Shown here piece by piece: positions 1-8,506 of a DNA stretch of 29,966 nucleotides. Source of the DNA: Chroococcidiopsidaceae cyanobacterium CP_BM_RX_35 (GTDB taxonomy: Bacteria > Cyanobacteriota > Cyanobacteriia > Cyanobacteriales > Chroococcidiopsidaceae); NCBI GenBank assembly GCA_019242465.1, contig JAFAVL010000132.1:1-29966 (forward strand), in the 5' to 3' direction. Each line of letters begins with the position of its first letter. Within the stretch, counting starts at the first letter, position 1. Both the position numbers and the translations under genes were made by a program. The notes below the pieces were generated by a model that had not been told where the DNA came from, did not search any database, and was given only the letters and a program-made list of their open reading frames with translations.

Positions 1-91
1 GAAAGCTACACTTCGCGAGAGTCAAGAACAGAGTCAGCGTTCTTCTTGCCCCCCTTGCCCCCTGCCTCCCTACTACTTAGGACAGGAGGCT

Positions 92-583
92 TTAATAGTA
101 GATCTTACCCCCTCCCCACTTTTCGCCTATAATTTTCGGCTGTAGGAGAATATGACCAGCGATCGCTTCTAGGTCATCTTCTGTCAAATTTCTCATTGCC
201 GCGTAAATATCCGCGCTCTTGATGCTAGGGTGTAACTCGGCAATTTCCTCTTCCCCATCGTAAGTGGTGGGATTTTTCATATAGTCCACCAACCCTTCTA
301 GGTTATTACGCGGTGGTGTCGCTAGAGCGAGGGCTTCTGGATCGAGTCCAATGTTCTGATTTGTCTTTGTAATCCCTCCAGCATGGCACTGAGCACAAGC
401 GTAGTTAAATAAGCGCTTGCCTTGTTTGACTTGCTTGAGGCTAAGAACAGCGGTTTCACCTTTGTCGTTTAATGGTACTGTGCGAACGTCTTCGCTCAGT
501 TCTACTGCCATTGCGCTACTGACAAGGAGTTGAACCGAGAACAATATTGTCACCACAGCAAGCCCGATCAATCTTCTTAACAT
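92..583 (-). CDS. psbV: Photosystem II cytochrome c-550 precursor
   Basis: PsbV is the lumenal haem protein that stabilises the oxygen-evolving cluster of photosystem II. The product is 163 aa. A signal peptide of about 26 residues ends ...SSAMA, giving a mature protein of about 137 aa starting VELSEDV. Mature numbering puts the haem motif CAQCH at 37-41 and a second histidine (ELHPS) at 92. These match the two axial haem ligands His41 and His92 known for this family. The C-terminus KIYY is also typical. The start at 583 is preferred over an in-frame start at 643 because AAGGGGA lies just upstream and the encoded protein then begins directly with the signal peptide (MLRRLIG). No second cytochrome gene (psbV2 or petJ) follows in the window. 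Identity is very secure. Confidence 0.97.
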   Translation of the reverse strand: MLRRLIGLAVVTILFSVQLLVSSAMAVELSEDVRTVPLNDKGETAVLSLKQVKQGKRLFNYACAQCHAGGITKTNQNIGLDPEALALATPPRNNLEGLVDYMKNPTTYDGEEEIAELHPSIKSADIYAAMRNLTEDDLEAIAGHILLQPKIIGEKWGGGKIYY

Positions 584-668
584 GGTTCCCCTTAAAAATT
601 TTGGACGCTCAATACAGTTATTTAGTGCTAGCTCAATCTCCATAAGGACAAGTCTCTGTCACCTTGCA

Positions 669-863
669 TTAGGAACCATTGGTGCCTAAGCGATGTCTTT
701 GAGACAAAATTCGGGAAATAATTGCCTTAGCATCCTCTAAAGCCAGACGGGTTTTATCAGTTTTATAGGCAATTCCTAGCTGATCGCACAGATTTAGCAC
801 CTCCTCGACTGAGAGGTTGTAGTCCTCAGCTATTTCTGCGATATACAGGTCGGCAAAACCCAT
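669..863 (-). CDS. Small conserved cyanobacterial protein, IF2_N-like
   Basis: This is a 64-residue protein beginning MGFADLYIAEIAEDYNLSVE. The pattern of a short helix, NLSVEEVLNLCDQLGI, then an acidic/basic helix resembles the small helical domain found at the N-terminus of bacterial initiation factor IF-2 (IF2_N) and winged-helix-like DNA or RNA binders. I recall similar short proteins in many cyanobacteria, often labelled IF-2-like, but no function is established. An in-frame GTG at 914 would add 17 residues (MEVVDIRFGS...). I prefer the ATG at 863 because the conserved-looking part begins there, although neither start has a clear ribosome binding site. It lies 85 bp upstream of the psbV start on the same strand. 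Confidence 0.7.
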   Translation of the reverse strand: MGFADLYIAEIAEDYNLSVEEVLNLCDQLGIAYKTDKTRLALEDAKAIISRILSQRHRLGTNGS

Positions 864-1059
864 AATGATTTGGTAGATGGAGATTGAACCGAATCGAATG
901 TCAACTACCTCCACAGATGTAGAGGGCTAACCTATGCCAATTTTACAGGGAAGCGGTACAAGGGGAACCAATATTCTTAACCTCTTGCAACCATAAGAGC
1001 GGCTTCCAGTACGGATTTTGCTAAACAATGGAGGCTGAATTGAAGCCTCACGCTTTGCA

Positions 1060-1161
1060 CTTTACAACTCAGCTTTGGTTGGCATCATTGCCTCTACTGC
1101 TACCTGCCTGCTTTACAATTCAGCTTTGGTTGGCATCATTGCCTCTACTGCTACCTGTCTT
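1060..1161. repeat. 51-bp tandem duplication at the accD 3' end
   Basis: Two adjacent copies of a 51-bp unit (1060-1110 and 1111-1161) differ at only a few positions. The unit encodes the last residues of AccD (...[14 protein letters not shown]) plus the stop codon. The accD stop at 1113-1115 lies in the second copy, so the copy at 1060-1110 is an untranslated echo of the C-terminus, in the same frame because 51 is divisible by 3. Confidence 0.9.
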
Positions 1162-2060
1162 TGTGCTAGCAGGGGCTGATGTAAGCGAATTAACTGAGCT
1201 AGGGTTTTCTTCAATTGAGTGCGAGGGACAATGGCATCTACGAAGCCGTGATTCAGCAAGTCTTCAGCAGTCTGGAACTCGTCAGGCAGTTTGGCTCGCA
1301 GGGTTTGCTCAATAACTCGGCGACCAGCGAAAGCAATTGTTGCTCTTGGCTCTGCCAGAATAATATTGCCTAACATAGCGAAGCTGGCAGTGACGCCACC
1401 TGTTGTGGGGTCAGTCAGAACCGGGATATAAAGCAGTTTGGCTGCTTGATGACGCTCTAGAGCTGCTGAGATTTTTGCCATCTGCATCAGGCTTAGCATC
1501 CCTTCTTGCATCCTAGCGCCGCCAGAGGCACAGACGATAGTGACTGGGTAGCGCTTCTGTGTCGCTCGCTCTATCAACCGGGTAAGTTTCTCTCCTACCA
1601 CCGAGCCCATGCTACCGCCCATAAACCGGAAGTCCATCACACCAAGAGCTATCGACAAACTATCAAGCTGACCGAAACCAGTTTGGACAGCATCCACTAA
1701 CCCAGTTTTGTTTTGGGTTTCTGTTAGGCGCTCACTGTAAGCTTTGCGATCACGAAATTGTAGCGGATCGACCGGACGCAACTGCTCATCAAGCGGTACC
1801 CATGTATCAGGATCAATCAGTTGGTGGATGCGCTCATTACTATACACCCGCTCGTGATGTCCGCACTCCAAGCAGACCATCTGATTTGCCTGGAGGTCTT
1901 TGGTATATGCTAAAACCCCACAAGCTGCGCACTTATGCCATAGTCCATCAGCAATTTCGCGCTCTTGGCGCTCTCGACTGATGGGACCAGATTTCCGTCG
2001 GTTTGCGAACCAATCAAACAGAGACATTAATCCGCGAGAGTCTTCGTTATTGTTAATCAT
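1113..2060 (-). CDS. accD: Acetyl-CoA carboxylase carboxyltransferase subunit beta
   Basis: AccD forms the carboxyltransferase of acetyl-CoA carboxylase with AccA. It transfers CO2 from carboxybiotin to acetyl-CoA to make malonyl-CoA, the first step of fatty-acid synthesis. The 315-aa product has the N-terminal four-cysteine zinc finger (Cys44, Cys47, Cys63, Cys66). A crotonase-fold core follows with the motifs [31 protein letters not shown] and [20 protein letters not shown] (here LGN). The start at 2060 is kept because the NNNEDSRGL leader matches what I recall of other cyanobacterial AccD proteins; an internal ATG at 2027 is possible. The C-terminal 14 residues are duplicated downstream of the stop. 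The subunit accA is not in the window. Confidence 0.96.
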   Translation of the reverse strand: MINNNEDSRGLMSLFDWFANRRKSGPISRERQEREIADGLWHKCAACGVLAYTKDLQANQMVCLECGHHERVYSNERIHQLIDPDTWVPLDEQLRPVDPLQFRDRKAYSERLTETQNKTGLVDAVQTGFGQLDSLSIALGVMDFRFMGGSMGSVVGEKLTRLIERATQKRYPVTIVCASGGARMQEGMLSLMQMAKISAALERHQAAKLLYIPVLTDPTTGGVTASFAMLGNIILAEPRATIAFAGRRVIEQTLRAKLPDEFQTAEDLLNHGFVDAIVPRTQLKKTLAQLIRLHQPLLAQRQVAVEAMMPTKAEL

Positions 2061-2099
2061 GTTTATTTTAAAATAGCCTCTAATTGCTGAAATTGCTAG

Positions 2100-2927
2100 T
2101 TACCCTGAGCTAGTTGGGAAGAACAACCGGAGATAGGTAGACAATATCTCCTCGCCTGCAAACAAACTCGCAATTGCTCCCAAAGCTAGGAACGGACCAA
2201 AGGGCATCTGTTGCCGCCCTGAGAGCAAACCCAGAGCGATCGCGCCTCCACCTACAAAAGCGCCTACCGCACAGGCAAGGAATCCAGCCAGCAGCATCGA
2301 CTTCCAGCCCAACCATGCTCCCATCATGGCAGCAAGTTTAGCGTCACCTCCGCCCATTGCTGCCTGCCCAAAGACAATTGAACCAACCACAGCTACCAAG
2401 TCCAACAGCCATAAACCCAGGACTGCGCCAACAATCCCGAACATAAATTGATGGATAGCACCCACCCAGCTACTCTGTGAGAGAAAACCAGCAATCACCT
2501 CAAACCCTAGCCCAATCACTAAGCCTGACTGAGTTATTGGATTTGGGAGAGTCATAGTATCTAGATCAATCAGCGCCAGTGCTAATAGCCAACTGCAAAA
2601 CGTCCAATAGCCAAGCGTTTGCACTGATATGCCAAACTGCCAAAACACCAGTAAAAACAGCAATCCACATGCCGCTTCCACTACTGGATAGCGCCAGGAA
2701 ATTTTACCTTTGCAGTGACGGCAGCGTCCTTGTAGCCACAGCCAACCTATAACTGGCACATTGTCACGTAACCCAAGCTGGTGTAGGCAGTGGGGGCAGC
2801 GAGAAGGGGGCCACAGCAGCGATAATCTGGCTGGCAATCGGTAAGCCACTACGTTGATAAAACTGCCAATCGACCCTCCCAAGGCAAAGACAATAACAGC
2901 AGCTAGACCAGCAGTCAGGATATTCAT
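2100..2927 (-). CDS. pilD: Prepilin peptidase (type IV leader peptidase)
   Basis: This is a membrane aspartyl protease that cleaves the leader of type IV prepilins and methylates the new N-terminus. It is needed for pili, twitching and natural transformation. The 275-aa protein carries the cytoplasmic zinc-type cysteine pairs CPHC (44-47) and CRHC (69-72). It then has several hydrophobic segments, the first active-site region LIDLDTMTLP (aspartates 121/123) and the second, GGGDAK, with Asp195. The length and the presence of the cysteine domain indicate the bifunctional peptidase/methyltransferase form. It starts 7 bp after the stop of the small gene at 2935-3201 and is followed 39 bp later by accD, so the genes may be co-transcribed. 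No pilin genes are adjacent, which is usual for cyanobacteria. Confidence 0.94.
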   Translation of the reverse strand: MNILTAGLAAVIVFALGGSIGSFINVVAYRLPARLSLLWPPSRCPHCLHQLGLRDNVPVIGWLWLQGRCRHCKGKISWRYPVVEAACGLLFLLVFWQFGISVQTLGYWTFCSWLLALALIDLDTMTLPNPITQSGLVIGLGFEVIAGFLSQSSWVGAIHQFMFGIVGAVLGLWLLDLVAVVGSIVFGQAAMGGGDAKLAAMMGAWLGWKSMLLAGFLACAVGAFVGGGAIALGLLSGRQQMPFGPFLALGAIASLFAGEEILSTYLRLFFPTSSG

Positions 2928-2934
2928 AGAAATT

Positions 2935-3201
2935 TTAGATTAGCATTCCCGCCTCAATCTGATTCAGTGTTATGAAGCATTCTTGGGGTAAGAGGACTGG
3001 CTTACTACAGAAGGTCAGCAAGCCTCGGTGCGTCAACTGATTAACGATCACACCAGTTGTGCGCTGCACTAGATTCGGATTCACTTCACAATAGGTGTGA
3101 TAGATTTGTCGGGCGACTCTTAGTACTGTAGGATCGACCAAGGCAGGAAAATCTGTCTGATGAATACGCTCATTTTGTCTAGCTTGCGTAACGTATACCA
3201 C
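2935..3201 (-). CDS. Small conserved hypothetical protein upstream of pilD
   Basis: This is an 88-aa soluble protein that I do not recognise. It has no membrane segment or signal peptide. The middle contains a helical stretch (LRVARQIYHTYCEVNPNL), followed by TGVIVNQLTHRGLLTFC and a short hydrophobic tail. The start is a GTG; AAGGGG lies seven bases upstream, which supports it. The stop is 7 bp before the prepilin peptidase start, so translation of the two is probably linked. That context alone does not show a role in pilus assembly. Confidence 0.65.
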   Translation of the reverse strand: MVYVTQARQNERIHQTDFPALVDPTVLRVARQIYHTYCEVNPNLVQRTTGVIVNQLTHRGLLTFCSKPVLLPQECFITLNQIEAGMLI

Positions 3202-3280
3202 GAACCGACCCCTTTTTCAGCTCAAATATAATTTATTATCGAGCCGATTTCGAGGTTTTTGTCCACTTTGTAATTAAAGA

Positions 3281-4375
3281 TTAAGCTAATTGGGAGAGAG
3301 TTCGAATCAAGACATCACCCATAGCGCGGCAGCCCAACTGATTCATCCCAGAGGACATAATGTCGCCAGTGCGATTGCCCTTGTCCAAAATCTGCAACAC
3401 CGCTTGCTCAATCAGCTCTGCCCCCTTTGGCTGATTTAGACCGTAACGCAGCATCATCGCCGCACTCAAAACCTGCGCCAAGGGATTAGCCTTATCTTGT
3501 CCAGCAATATCGGGGGCAGAACCATGAACGGGTTCAAACACTCCTGTGGCTCCGGGAACCCCTAAACTGGCAGAGGGTAACATGCCAATACTGCCAGTGA
3601 GCATGGCAGCAGCATCAGAGAGAATATCACCAAACAGATTACCCGTCACAATAGTGTCAAATTGTTTAGGCGCACGTACCAGTTGCATGGCGGCGTTATC
3701 TACATACAGATGCGAAAGCTCCACATCTGGATACTCTGGTGCTAGTTTGTTGAGGCGATCTCGCCACAGTTGAGACACTTCCAGCACATTAGCCTTATCT
3801 ACTGAGCAGAGTTTCCCTTGGCGTTTGCGTGCTGTTTCAAACCCTACGCGTCCAATTCGGTCAATTTCTGCTTCCGTGTAAGCCATCGTATTGACCCCCC
3901 GCTTCTCACCAGTCTCTGTAACAAAAATACCTTTGGGTTGTCCAAAGTAAACGCCGCCTGTGAGTTCACGCACGACCATAATGTCAACACCCTCCACCAC
4001 CTCTCGTTTGAGCGGCGAAGCATCAATCAGTTGGGGCAAAATCTTGGCTGGGCGCAGGTTGGCAAATAGACCTAATCCTGCCCGCAGTCCCAGTAAGCCT
4101 TGCTCTGGACGCTGATGGGATGGCAAAGTATCCCATTTAGTACCACCAATCGCTGTTAGTAGAACAGCATCACTACTGCGACATATCTCCAGTGTGGCAG
4201 CTGGCAGAGGTTCACCCGTGGCGTCAATCGCTGCCCCTCCAATTGGGGCTGACTGGAATTCAAAACCTAAGTCTAGCTGCTCACCCACCAGCTTCAGCAC
4301 GTCTACCGCCACTGCCATAATCTCTGGACCAATCCCATCACCAGGTAAAAGCGTAATGCGGTATTGCTGTGCCAT
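3281..4375 (-). CDS. leuB: 3-isopropylmalate dehydrogenase
   Basis: LeuB oxidises and decarboxylates 3-isopropylmalate with NAD+ to 2-oxoisocaproate, the third step of leucine synthesis, in the cytoplasm. The 364-aa protein has the usual length. Visible family motifs are [11 protein letters not shown] at the N-terminus, the substrate-binding arginines in [17 protein letters not shown] and [12 protein letters not shown] (with Tyr143), and the metal-site region [17 protein letters not shown]. The NAD-binding segment [18 protein letters not shown] identifies isopropylmalate rather than isocitrate dehydrogenase. The ATG at 4375 begins [13 protein letters not shown], as expected. Other leu genes are absent from the window, so the pathway is dispersed. 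Confidence 0.97.
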   Translation of the reverse strand: MAQQYRITLLPGDGIGPEIMAVAVDVLKLVGEQLDLGFEFQSAPIGGAAIDATGEPLPAATLEICRSSDAVLLTAIGGTKWDTLPSHQRPEQGLLGLRAGLGLFANLRPAKILPQLIDASPLKREVVEGVDIMVVRELTGGVYFGQPKGIFVTETGEKRGVNTMAYTEAEIDRIGRVGFETARKRQGKLCSVDKANVLEVSQLWRDRLNKLAPEYPDVELSHLYVDNAAMQLVRAPKQFDTIVTGNLFGDILSDAAAMLTGSIGMLPSASLGVPGATGVFEPVHGSAPDIAGQDKANPLAQVLSAAMMLRYGLNQPKGAELIEQAVLQILDKGNRTGDIMSSGMNQLGCRAMGDVLIRTLSQLA

Positions 4376-4471
4376 AGTTAATTTATTTTGTGAATTGCAA
4401 GCCTTCTATTTTACCTTCTGGAATGGTTGAAAGAAAGAGCGAGAAGTTAGCTGCAAGCTTGGCTTTATAAG

Positions 4472-5314
4472 TCAATGCTTCAAGACAAACAAGAATACAG
4501 AAATGCCTAGGACTAGAAAGACTAACCAGAGTGCAGCAGTTAGGCGATTTCGCATCGCTTCCACATCTTGTTGCACAGTGCTAAAGAGCCAATGTCCAAG
4601 CTCGTTTCTGAGAGCCACTTGTTGGTTCTCCCACCTACCCTCCAGCTTATCTAACGCCGTCAAAATTGCTTGTTTCTCTTTGATCCATTCCGAGTGAAAT
4701 ACCGTAAGCTTTTCATCCAATGCTTCTAATCCGCTGTTCTTCTCAAACCGTTTCTGCGCTTGAGTTAGAGTATCTAATTTCGCAGAATGCCGATTCAGTC
4801 TGTTTCGTAACTCGGTCAAGTCCTGATTCACTGGCTCTAGAGAGTTTGATACCAATGCTGTCAATTCCGACGGAACTCGCTCCAGTATCAGCGCCTTGAT
4901 AGCAGTCGTCTGTGCAGTATTTTCGGTCAGACCTAATCCAGATTTAGCATATCCCCGATGCACACTTCTAATTGCATCAGACAGTTCAGCACTAGCTACA
5001 TCCTTTAGTATGTAGCCCTTCGCCCCCGCTTCCAAGGCTTTAGTCAGATGTTCCTCGTCGTCATGGCTGCTTAAAACTAAGACTTTAGTTCCCGCAAAGC
5101 GCTGAGTAATAATCTGTGTGGCAGTTAGTCCATCCATCTCTGGCATCTGGATGTCAATAAGTGCGACATCGGGTCGCAGAGCTTCTACCTGCTCGACCGC
5201 CGCTCGACCGTTAATAGCATCTCCTACTACATGTAAGTCAGATTCGGACTCTAGCAAAGCCCTTATTCCTTCACGGATGACCCGTTGGTCGTCTACTATT
5301 AAAATACTGACCAT
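4472..5314 (-). CDS. Response-regulator receiver protein with coiled coil and C-terminal membrane anchor
   Basis: This 280-aa protein begins with a NarL-type receiver domain (residues 1 to about 122). It has the acidic pair Asp8/Asp9, the phospho-acceptor Asp54 in LIDIQMPEMDG, the conserved serine in VLVLSSHDD and Lys104 in GYILKDV. A LuxR-type helix-turn-helix would normally follow, but none is seen. Instead, residues of about 140-255 are a charged, heptad-like region (LTELRNRLNRHSAKLDTLTQ and onward) likely to form a coiled coil. The last 21 residues (LWLVFLVLGISVFLFVLKH) form one hydrophobic helix. The product therefore looks like a tail-anchored signalling protein, not a transcription factor. 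The ATG at 5314 is preferred over a TTG at 5323. No histidine kinase is adjacent. The receiver assignment is firm; the output is unknown. Confidence 0.9.
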   Translation of the reverse strand: MVSILIVDDQRVIREGIRALLESESDLHVVGDAINGRAAVEQVEALRPDVALIDIQMPEMDGLTATQIITQRFAGTKVLVLSSHDDEEHLTKALEAGAKGYILKDVASAELSDAIRSVHRGYAKSGLGLTENTAQTTAIKALILERVPSELTALVSNSLEPVNQDLTELRNRLNRHSAKLDTLTQAQKRFEKNSGLEALDEKLTVFHSEWIKEKQAILTALDKLEGRWENQQVALRNELGHWLFSTVQQDVEAMRNRLTAALWLVFLVLGISVFLFVLKH

Positions 5315-5350
5315 AATTAGCAATGCTGAGTTCTTAATTTAACATCAAGC

Positions 5351-6247
5351 TTAGCCCATCCTACTTATGAGTGCCTGTCTTATCAGTTCTGGAATCTGAG
5401 ACGGGCGGTTAGCTACTGGGACGTTTGCGGCTCTAAAAGCTGCTGTTTTGCTCTCGGCTGTGTGTTCCCTCGCTCCCCGTTCGATGACAACAGTCGCTAG
5501 AGTACCTATATGACCCCAATGTTTTTCTATTGGTGCATGACAACCAGCAATATAAGCAATGACTGGCTTGTCAATTGCCTCAGCAATGTACTCGGCAGCA
5601 GCTTCTTCGCTCCCACCACCAGGCTCCCCAATTAAGACGATTGCCTCTGTAGCTTCATCCTCATCTAAAATTTGCAGCCATTGGGGAAACGAAGACCCCA
5701 AGATCGCGTCATTGCCAATGCTGACACTCATCGACTGCCCCAAGCCGGATCTAGTGAGTTCTACAGCGACTTCGTAGGTGAGGGTGCTGCTGCGGCTCAC
5801 AATTCCCACTGGCCCAGGAGTATAAAATTCATCCTCTTGAGTGCCTAAAAGAATTTTTCCAGGCACAATGATGCCTAGACTGTTCGGTCCCAATACAAGA
5901 GTTTCTGTTGCCTCAGCTGTGCGAAGTAATTGAATCATGTCTAGGGGAGGCATTCCATCTGAAATAATAATAATTTGGCGAATCCCAGCAGTGATCGCCT
6001 CCAATGCTGCATCCAGTGCTTGGTAAGGTGGCACAAAAATAATTGTAGTGTCAACTAAACCCACAACTGCTAGGGCTTGCTCCACTAGGTCGAACGCTGC
6101 AATGTCATGTATGGTTTGCCCTCCCAAACCAGGAATGACTGCAGCAACTAAACTCGTACCATAGGCTTGCATCTCAACCGCATAGGTAGACAAAGTCGGC
6201 GCTTCAAAGCCCTGAAGTAAAACTTTGCTGTCTTTTGATAACTTCAT
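5351..6247 (-). CDS. sucD: Succinyl-CoA ligase alpha-subunit-like protein
   Basis: The 298-aa protein has the CoA-binding/ligase layout of the ADP-forming succinyl-CoA synthetase alpha subunit. Retained motifs are GPNSLGIIVPG, GIVSRSSTLTYE, SIGNDAILGSSF, GEPGGGSEEAAAEYI and the active-site loop KHWGHIGTL. His246 sits where the phosphorylated histidine lies in E. coli SucD. The N-terminal CoA loop is altered: the family has GFTGxQGxFH and this protein has GFEAPTLSTY. The start overlaps the stop of the beta-subunit gene by 4 bp, so the two are translationally coupled. It may make or use succinyl-CoA in the TCA cycle, but the loop changes allow a different acyl-CoA substrate. Family assignment is firm and substrate is uncertain. 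Confidence 0.85.
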   Translation of the reverse strand: MKLSKDSKVLLQGFEAPTLSTYAVEMQAYGTSLVAAVIPGLGGQTIHDIAAFDLVEQALAVVGLVDTTIIFVPPYQALDAALEAITAGIRQIIIISDGMPPLDMIQLLRTAEATETLVLGPNSLGIIVPGKILLGTQEDEFYTPGPVGIVSRSSTLTYEVAVELTRSGLGQSMSVSIGNDAILGSSFPQWLQILDEDEATEAIVLIGEPGGGSEEAAAEYIAEAIDKPVIAYIAGCHAPIEKHWGHIGTLATVVIERGAREHTAESKTAAFRAANVPVANRPSQIPELIRQALISRMG

Positions 6248-7464
6248 GAATTTTCGAGCCTGGCTGACTGAGCGATGTAGACTGCTTGCTCCACCGCCTC
6301 ATCTAAACTTTCGATTACGGGCGTAGAGAGATTCGCCAAACGCTCTCTGCCTGAGTCATCTGGCTTCAAACCAGCAAGGCGGATGACTAAGTGGGGAGTG
6401 TTGCCCTTTTTGGAGATTAAGGGGAAATGAGCGTGATCGCCTTTGCCACTGCCATCACCAGAGCTACGTTCCACAAAGGTGGTGATCGCCGCCGCCACCT
6501 CCGAAGCCAGTGAAGCGCTAACCAAGATGTTGATCAACACAACTTGAATGTTTTTATCTTGGCTCAGAAACTTTAGACCTTTTTCCAAACGAGTGCAAAA
6601 TTTGGCTGGTGATGCAGCCAAGTCGCCTCCATGGCCCAAATTCAGACAAGTAGCTGACTCAATACCAGTTTGGGCAACGAGATCTAAGGTTGTCATTACG
6701 AGACCAAGCCCATTCCCCAAAATTCCCAGCTTCCCCGGATGTTCTATAACTAAAGCTCCATCCCACCACTCTCCATCTGTCTGCCGAGCGCTAGCACCGT
6801 TGTTAATTTTTGCTGCCAGTAAAGCAATATCTGGATGGCGAGCGCTCGCAGCATCATTGACCGTCACCCTACCATCCAATGCCATGACTTCACCAGTGGA
6901 ACTGACACCTAGGGGATTAATTTCCACCAGATCTAAGTCTTTTTGCATAAACAACTGGTACATCTTCTCCACAATGGCGCTAACCGACTGAATCAGAACT
7001 CCTTGTAGCCCCATTTTGACTGCCAGTTTTCGAGCATAGAACGGGGAAAAGTCCTGCTCAACTACGATCTGCTGCATTTGCTCCAGTGTCAGTTCTGCGT
7101 CAATGCCTCCTTGAGGGGAACCCAGAAGTATTGGTCGGCGAACGGTAGCATCTAAAACCACTGCTAGGTAAATTTCTCGCTCAGCATTGTACTTTGACTC
7201 TGCCAAGAGCGCGCTCGGAAACTCTCCTAAGATCGGCAGCTGAAAAATTGTCTGGGCGGCGGCGATCGCGTCTATCGTGTTTTCCACAAACTTAACCCCA
7301 CCAGCTCGCCCCCGTCCACCTGAGTAGACCTGAGATTTAAGGACAACTGGATAGCGAATCTTCAGATCCTTAAGGTCGCTGGGACGGTCGATTCTTTGAG
7401 ATGGCAAAACTGGGATGCCCATCTCACGGAACCATTCCTTAGCTTGGTACTCTAGCAAGTCCAT
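6244..7464 (-). CDS. sucC: Succinyl-CoA ligase (ADP-forming) beta-subunit-like protein
   Basis: This is a 406-aa ATP-grasp protein. The opening MDLLEYQAKEWF, the lysine/glycine loop KSQVYSGGRGRAGGVKF, AEREIYLAVVLD and the metal-binding DLVEINPLGV...ALDGRVTVND are typical of SucC. In the C-terminal domain the usual FLDVGGGA and NIFGGI motifs are replaced by CLNLGHGGD and NILVSASL. An extra glycine/lysine-rich stretch (ERSSGDGSGKGDHAHFPLI) lies near residue 340, so the protein is longer than the usual 385-390 aa. It pairs with the alpha-like subunit through an ATGA overlap. The most likely role is succinyl-CoA/succinate interconversion with ATP. The divergent C-terminal motifs leave room for another carboxylic acid. 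Confidence 0.86.
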   Translation of the reverse strand: MDLLEYQAKEWFREMGIPVLPSQRIDRPSDLKDLKIRYPVVLKSQVYSGGRGRAGGVKFVENTIDAIAAAQTIFQLPILGEFPSALLAESKYNAEREIYLAVVLDATVRRPILLGSPQGGIDAELTLEQMQQIVVEQDFSPFYARKLAVKMGLQGVLIQSVSAIVEKMYQLFMQKDLDLVEINPLGVSSTGEVMALDGRVTVNDAASARHPDIALLAAKINNGASARQTDGEWWDGALVIEHPGKLGILGNGLGLVMTTLDLVAQTGIESATCLNLGHGGDLAASPAKFCTRLEKGLKFLSQDKNIQVVLINILVSASLASEVAAAITTFVERSSGDGSGKGDHAHFPLISKKGNTPHLVIRLAGLKPDDSGRERLANLSTPVIESLDEAVEQAVYIAQSARLENS

Positions 7465-7527
7465 GTCATCAGCAAAGCAATTAATTGCAACAATAGCGTT
7501 TTCATTCAGTGCAATGCGTATTTTTTC

Positions 7528-8427
7528 TTACTGCTTGTGAGCTTTTTGCCAATCTTTAGCCACAAGATTGATCCCGTAAAAGCGCTGCCAAAAGATATCC
7601 ACTACCTTTGTTGGCAAGACTTTAGTCATCATAAACAGCAAGAATCTGCCACCAGTAGCCGCTATATAGCGAGGGCGAGGACGACGGTCACTCAGCGCTC
7701 TCACAATCACCTCCGCGACTCGCTCAGCCGTCCAAGCACGACTACTGGTTTGTTTCTCTAGCCCTTTAAGTTTCTCAAAAGCAGCGCGGTAGGGTGTCGT
7801 TTCTGGTGTAGCTACGGTTTCTATAACCGCTTGACCTGCAACATCGAAAAATTCTGTGCTGACTGGACCTGGTTCAATCACGCTTACATGAATGTTGAAT
7901 GGAGCTAGCTCCATCCGGAGGGTATCACTAAGTGCTTCTAGGGCAAATTTAGAGGCGCTATATAAACCGCCAAAGGGGAACGCCATCCTTCCTCCCAAGG
8001 AGCTGATATTGACAATTCGTCCACCGCCAGCCTCACGCATCGTCGGCACCAAAGCTCGGATTAAAGCCATTGGACCTAGAAGATTGATCTGGAACTGTCT
8101 TTGGACGGCTTGATATGGAATTAACTCCACAGGTCCCATTTGTCCATATCCAGCATTGTTAACCAAGGCATCAACCCGACCGAACTGGGCAATTGCAGCG
8201 TGAGCTAAAGCTTCTACTTGCTCAAATTTTTCTAGATCAGTAGGTAAGGCTAAAACTTCCGCCCCAGCTTTCTGGCAGATGGTGGCGACGGTTTCTAACT
8301 TATCAACGTTGCGGGCTGCCAAGACTAAGCGAATCCCCGCGAATCGCTGGGCTAAAAGTTGTGCCAGTGCAGCACCAATACCAGTAGAGGCACCCGTAAT
8401 TAGTACAACTTGCTCAGATAAAGACAT
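7528..8427 (-). CDS. Short-chain dehydrogenase/reductase (SDR family)
   Basis: This is a 299-aa classical SDR. It has the cofactor motif TGASTGIG (residues 11-18), the structural NNAG (90-93), catalytic serine in VNISSLGG (about 142-143), and YSASK with Tyr156 and Lys160. The arginine after the second strand (AARN) suggests NADP(H) preference. The C-terminal extension of about 50 residues with KVLPTKVVDIFWQRFYGINL is like SDRs that act on lipophilic substrates, but the substrate cannot be read. The start at ATG 8427 is preferred over GTG 8439 since it places MSLSEQVVLITGAS at the usual distance from the glycine motif. It ends 63 bp before the sucC-like gene and may be its upstream operon partner. 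Confidence 0.9.
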   Translation of the reverse strand: MSLSEQVVLITGASTGIGAALAQLLAQRFAGIRLVLAARNVDKLETVATICQKAGAEVLALPTDLEKFEQVEALAHAAIAQFGRVDALVNNAGYGQMGPVELIPYQAVQRQFQINLLGPMALIRALVPTMREAGGGRIVNISSLGGRMAFPFGGLYSASKFALEALSDTLRMELAPFNIHVSVIEPGPVSTEFFDVAGQAVIETVATPETTPYRAAFEKLKGLEKQTSSRAWTAERVAEVIVRALSDRRPRPRYIAATGGRFLLFMMTKVLPTKVVDIFWQRFYGINLVAKDWQKAHKQ

Positions 8428-8456
8428 AGCTATGCACACTAAATCTATACATATTG

Positions 8457-8506
8457 TCTCCCCATCTCCTTAATCTCCCCATCCCCCCATCTCCCTATCT
8501 CCCCAT
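8457..8506. repeat. Degenerate octamer tandem repeat at the fetB 3' end
   Basis: On the minus strand this reads as about six successive copies of an octamer close to GGGGAGAT. It overlaps the last codons of the upstream permease gene (…RMGR stop) and runs to just before the SDR gene. It resembles the short tandemly repeated sequences known from filamentous cyanobacteria. Confidence 0.7.

Noticed and set aside
64..90. GCCTCC/GGAGGC inverted repeat after psbV
   Set aside because: It has only 6-bp arms and a 15-nt loop, and no T run follows on the minus strand, so it is not supported as the psbV terminator.
1028..1315. Plus-strand 95-codon frame with an internal 17-residue repeat
   Set aside because: It is antisense to the accD 3' end; the repeat is simply the 51-bp tandem duplication read backwards.
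6433..6490. Direct repeats of GTGATCGCC flanking the extra segment in the sucC-like gene
   Set aside because: The spacing (49 bp) is not a multiple of three and the motif overlaps the abundant HIP1-like core, so it is not good evidence for a duplication.
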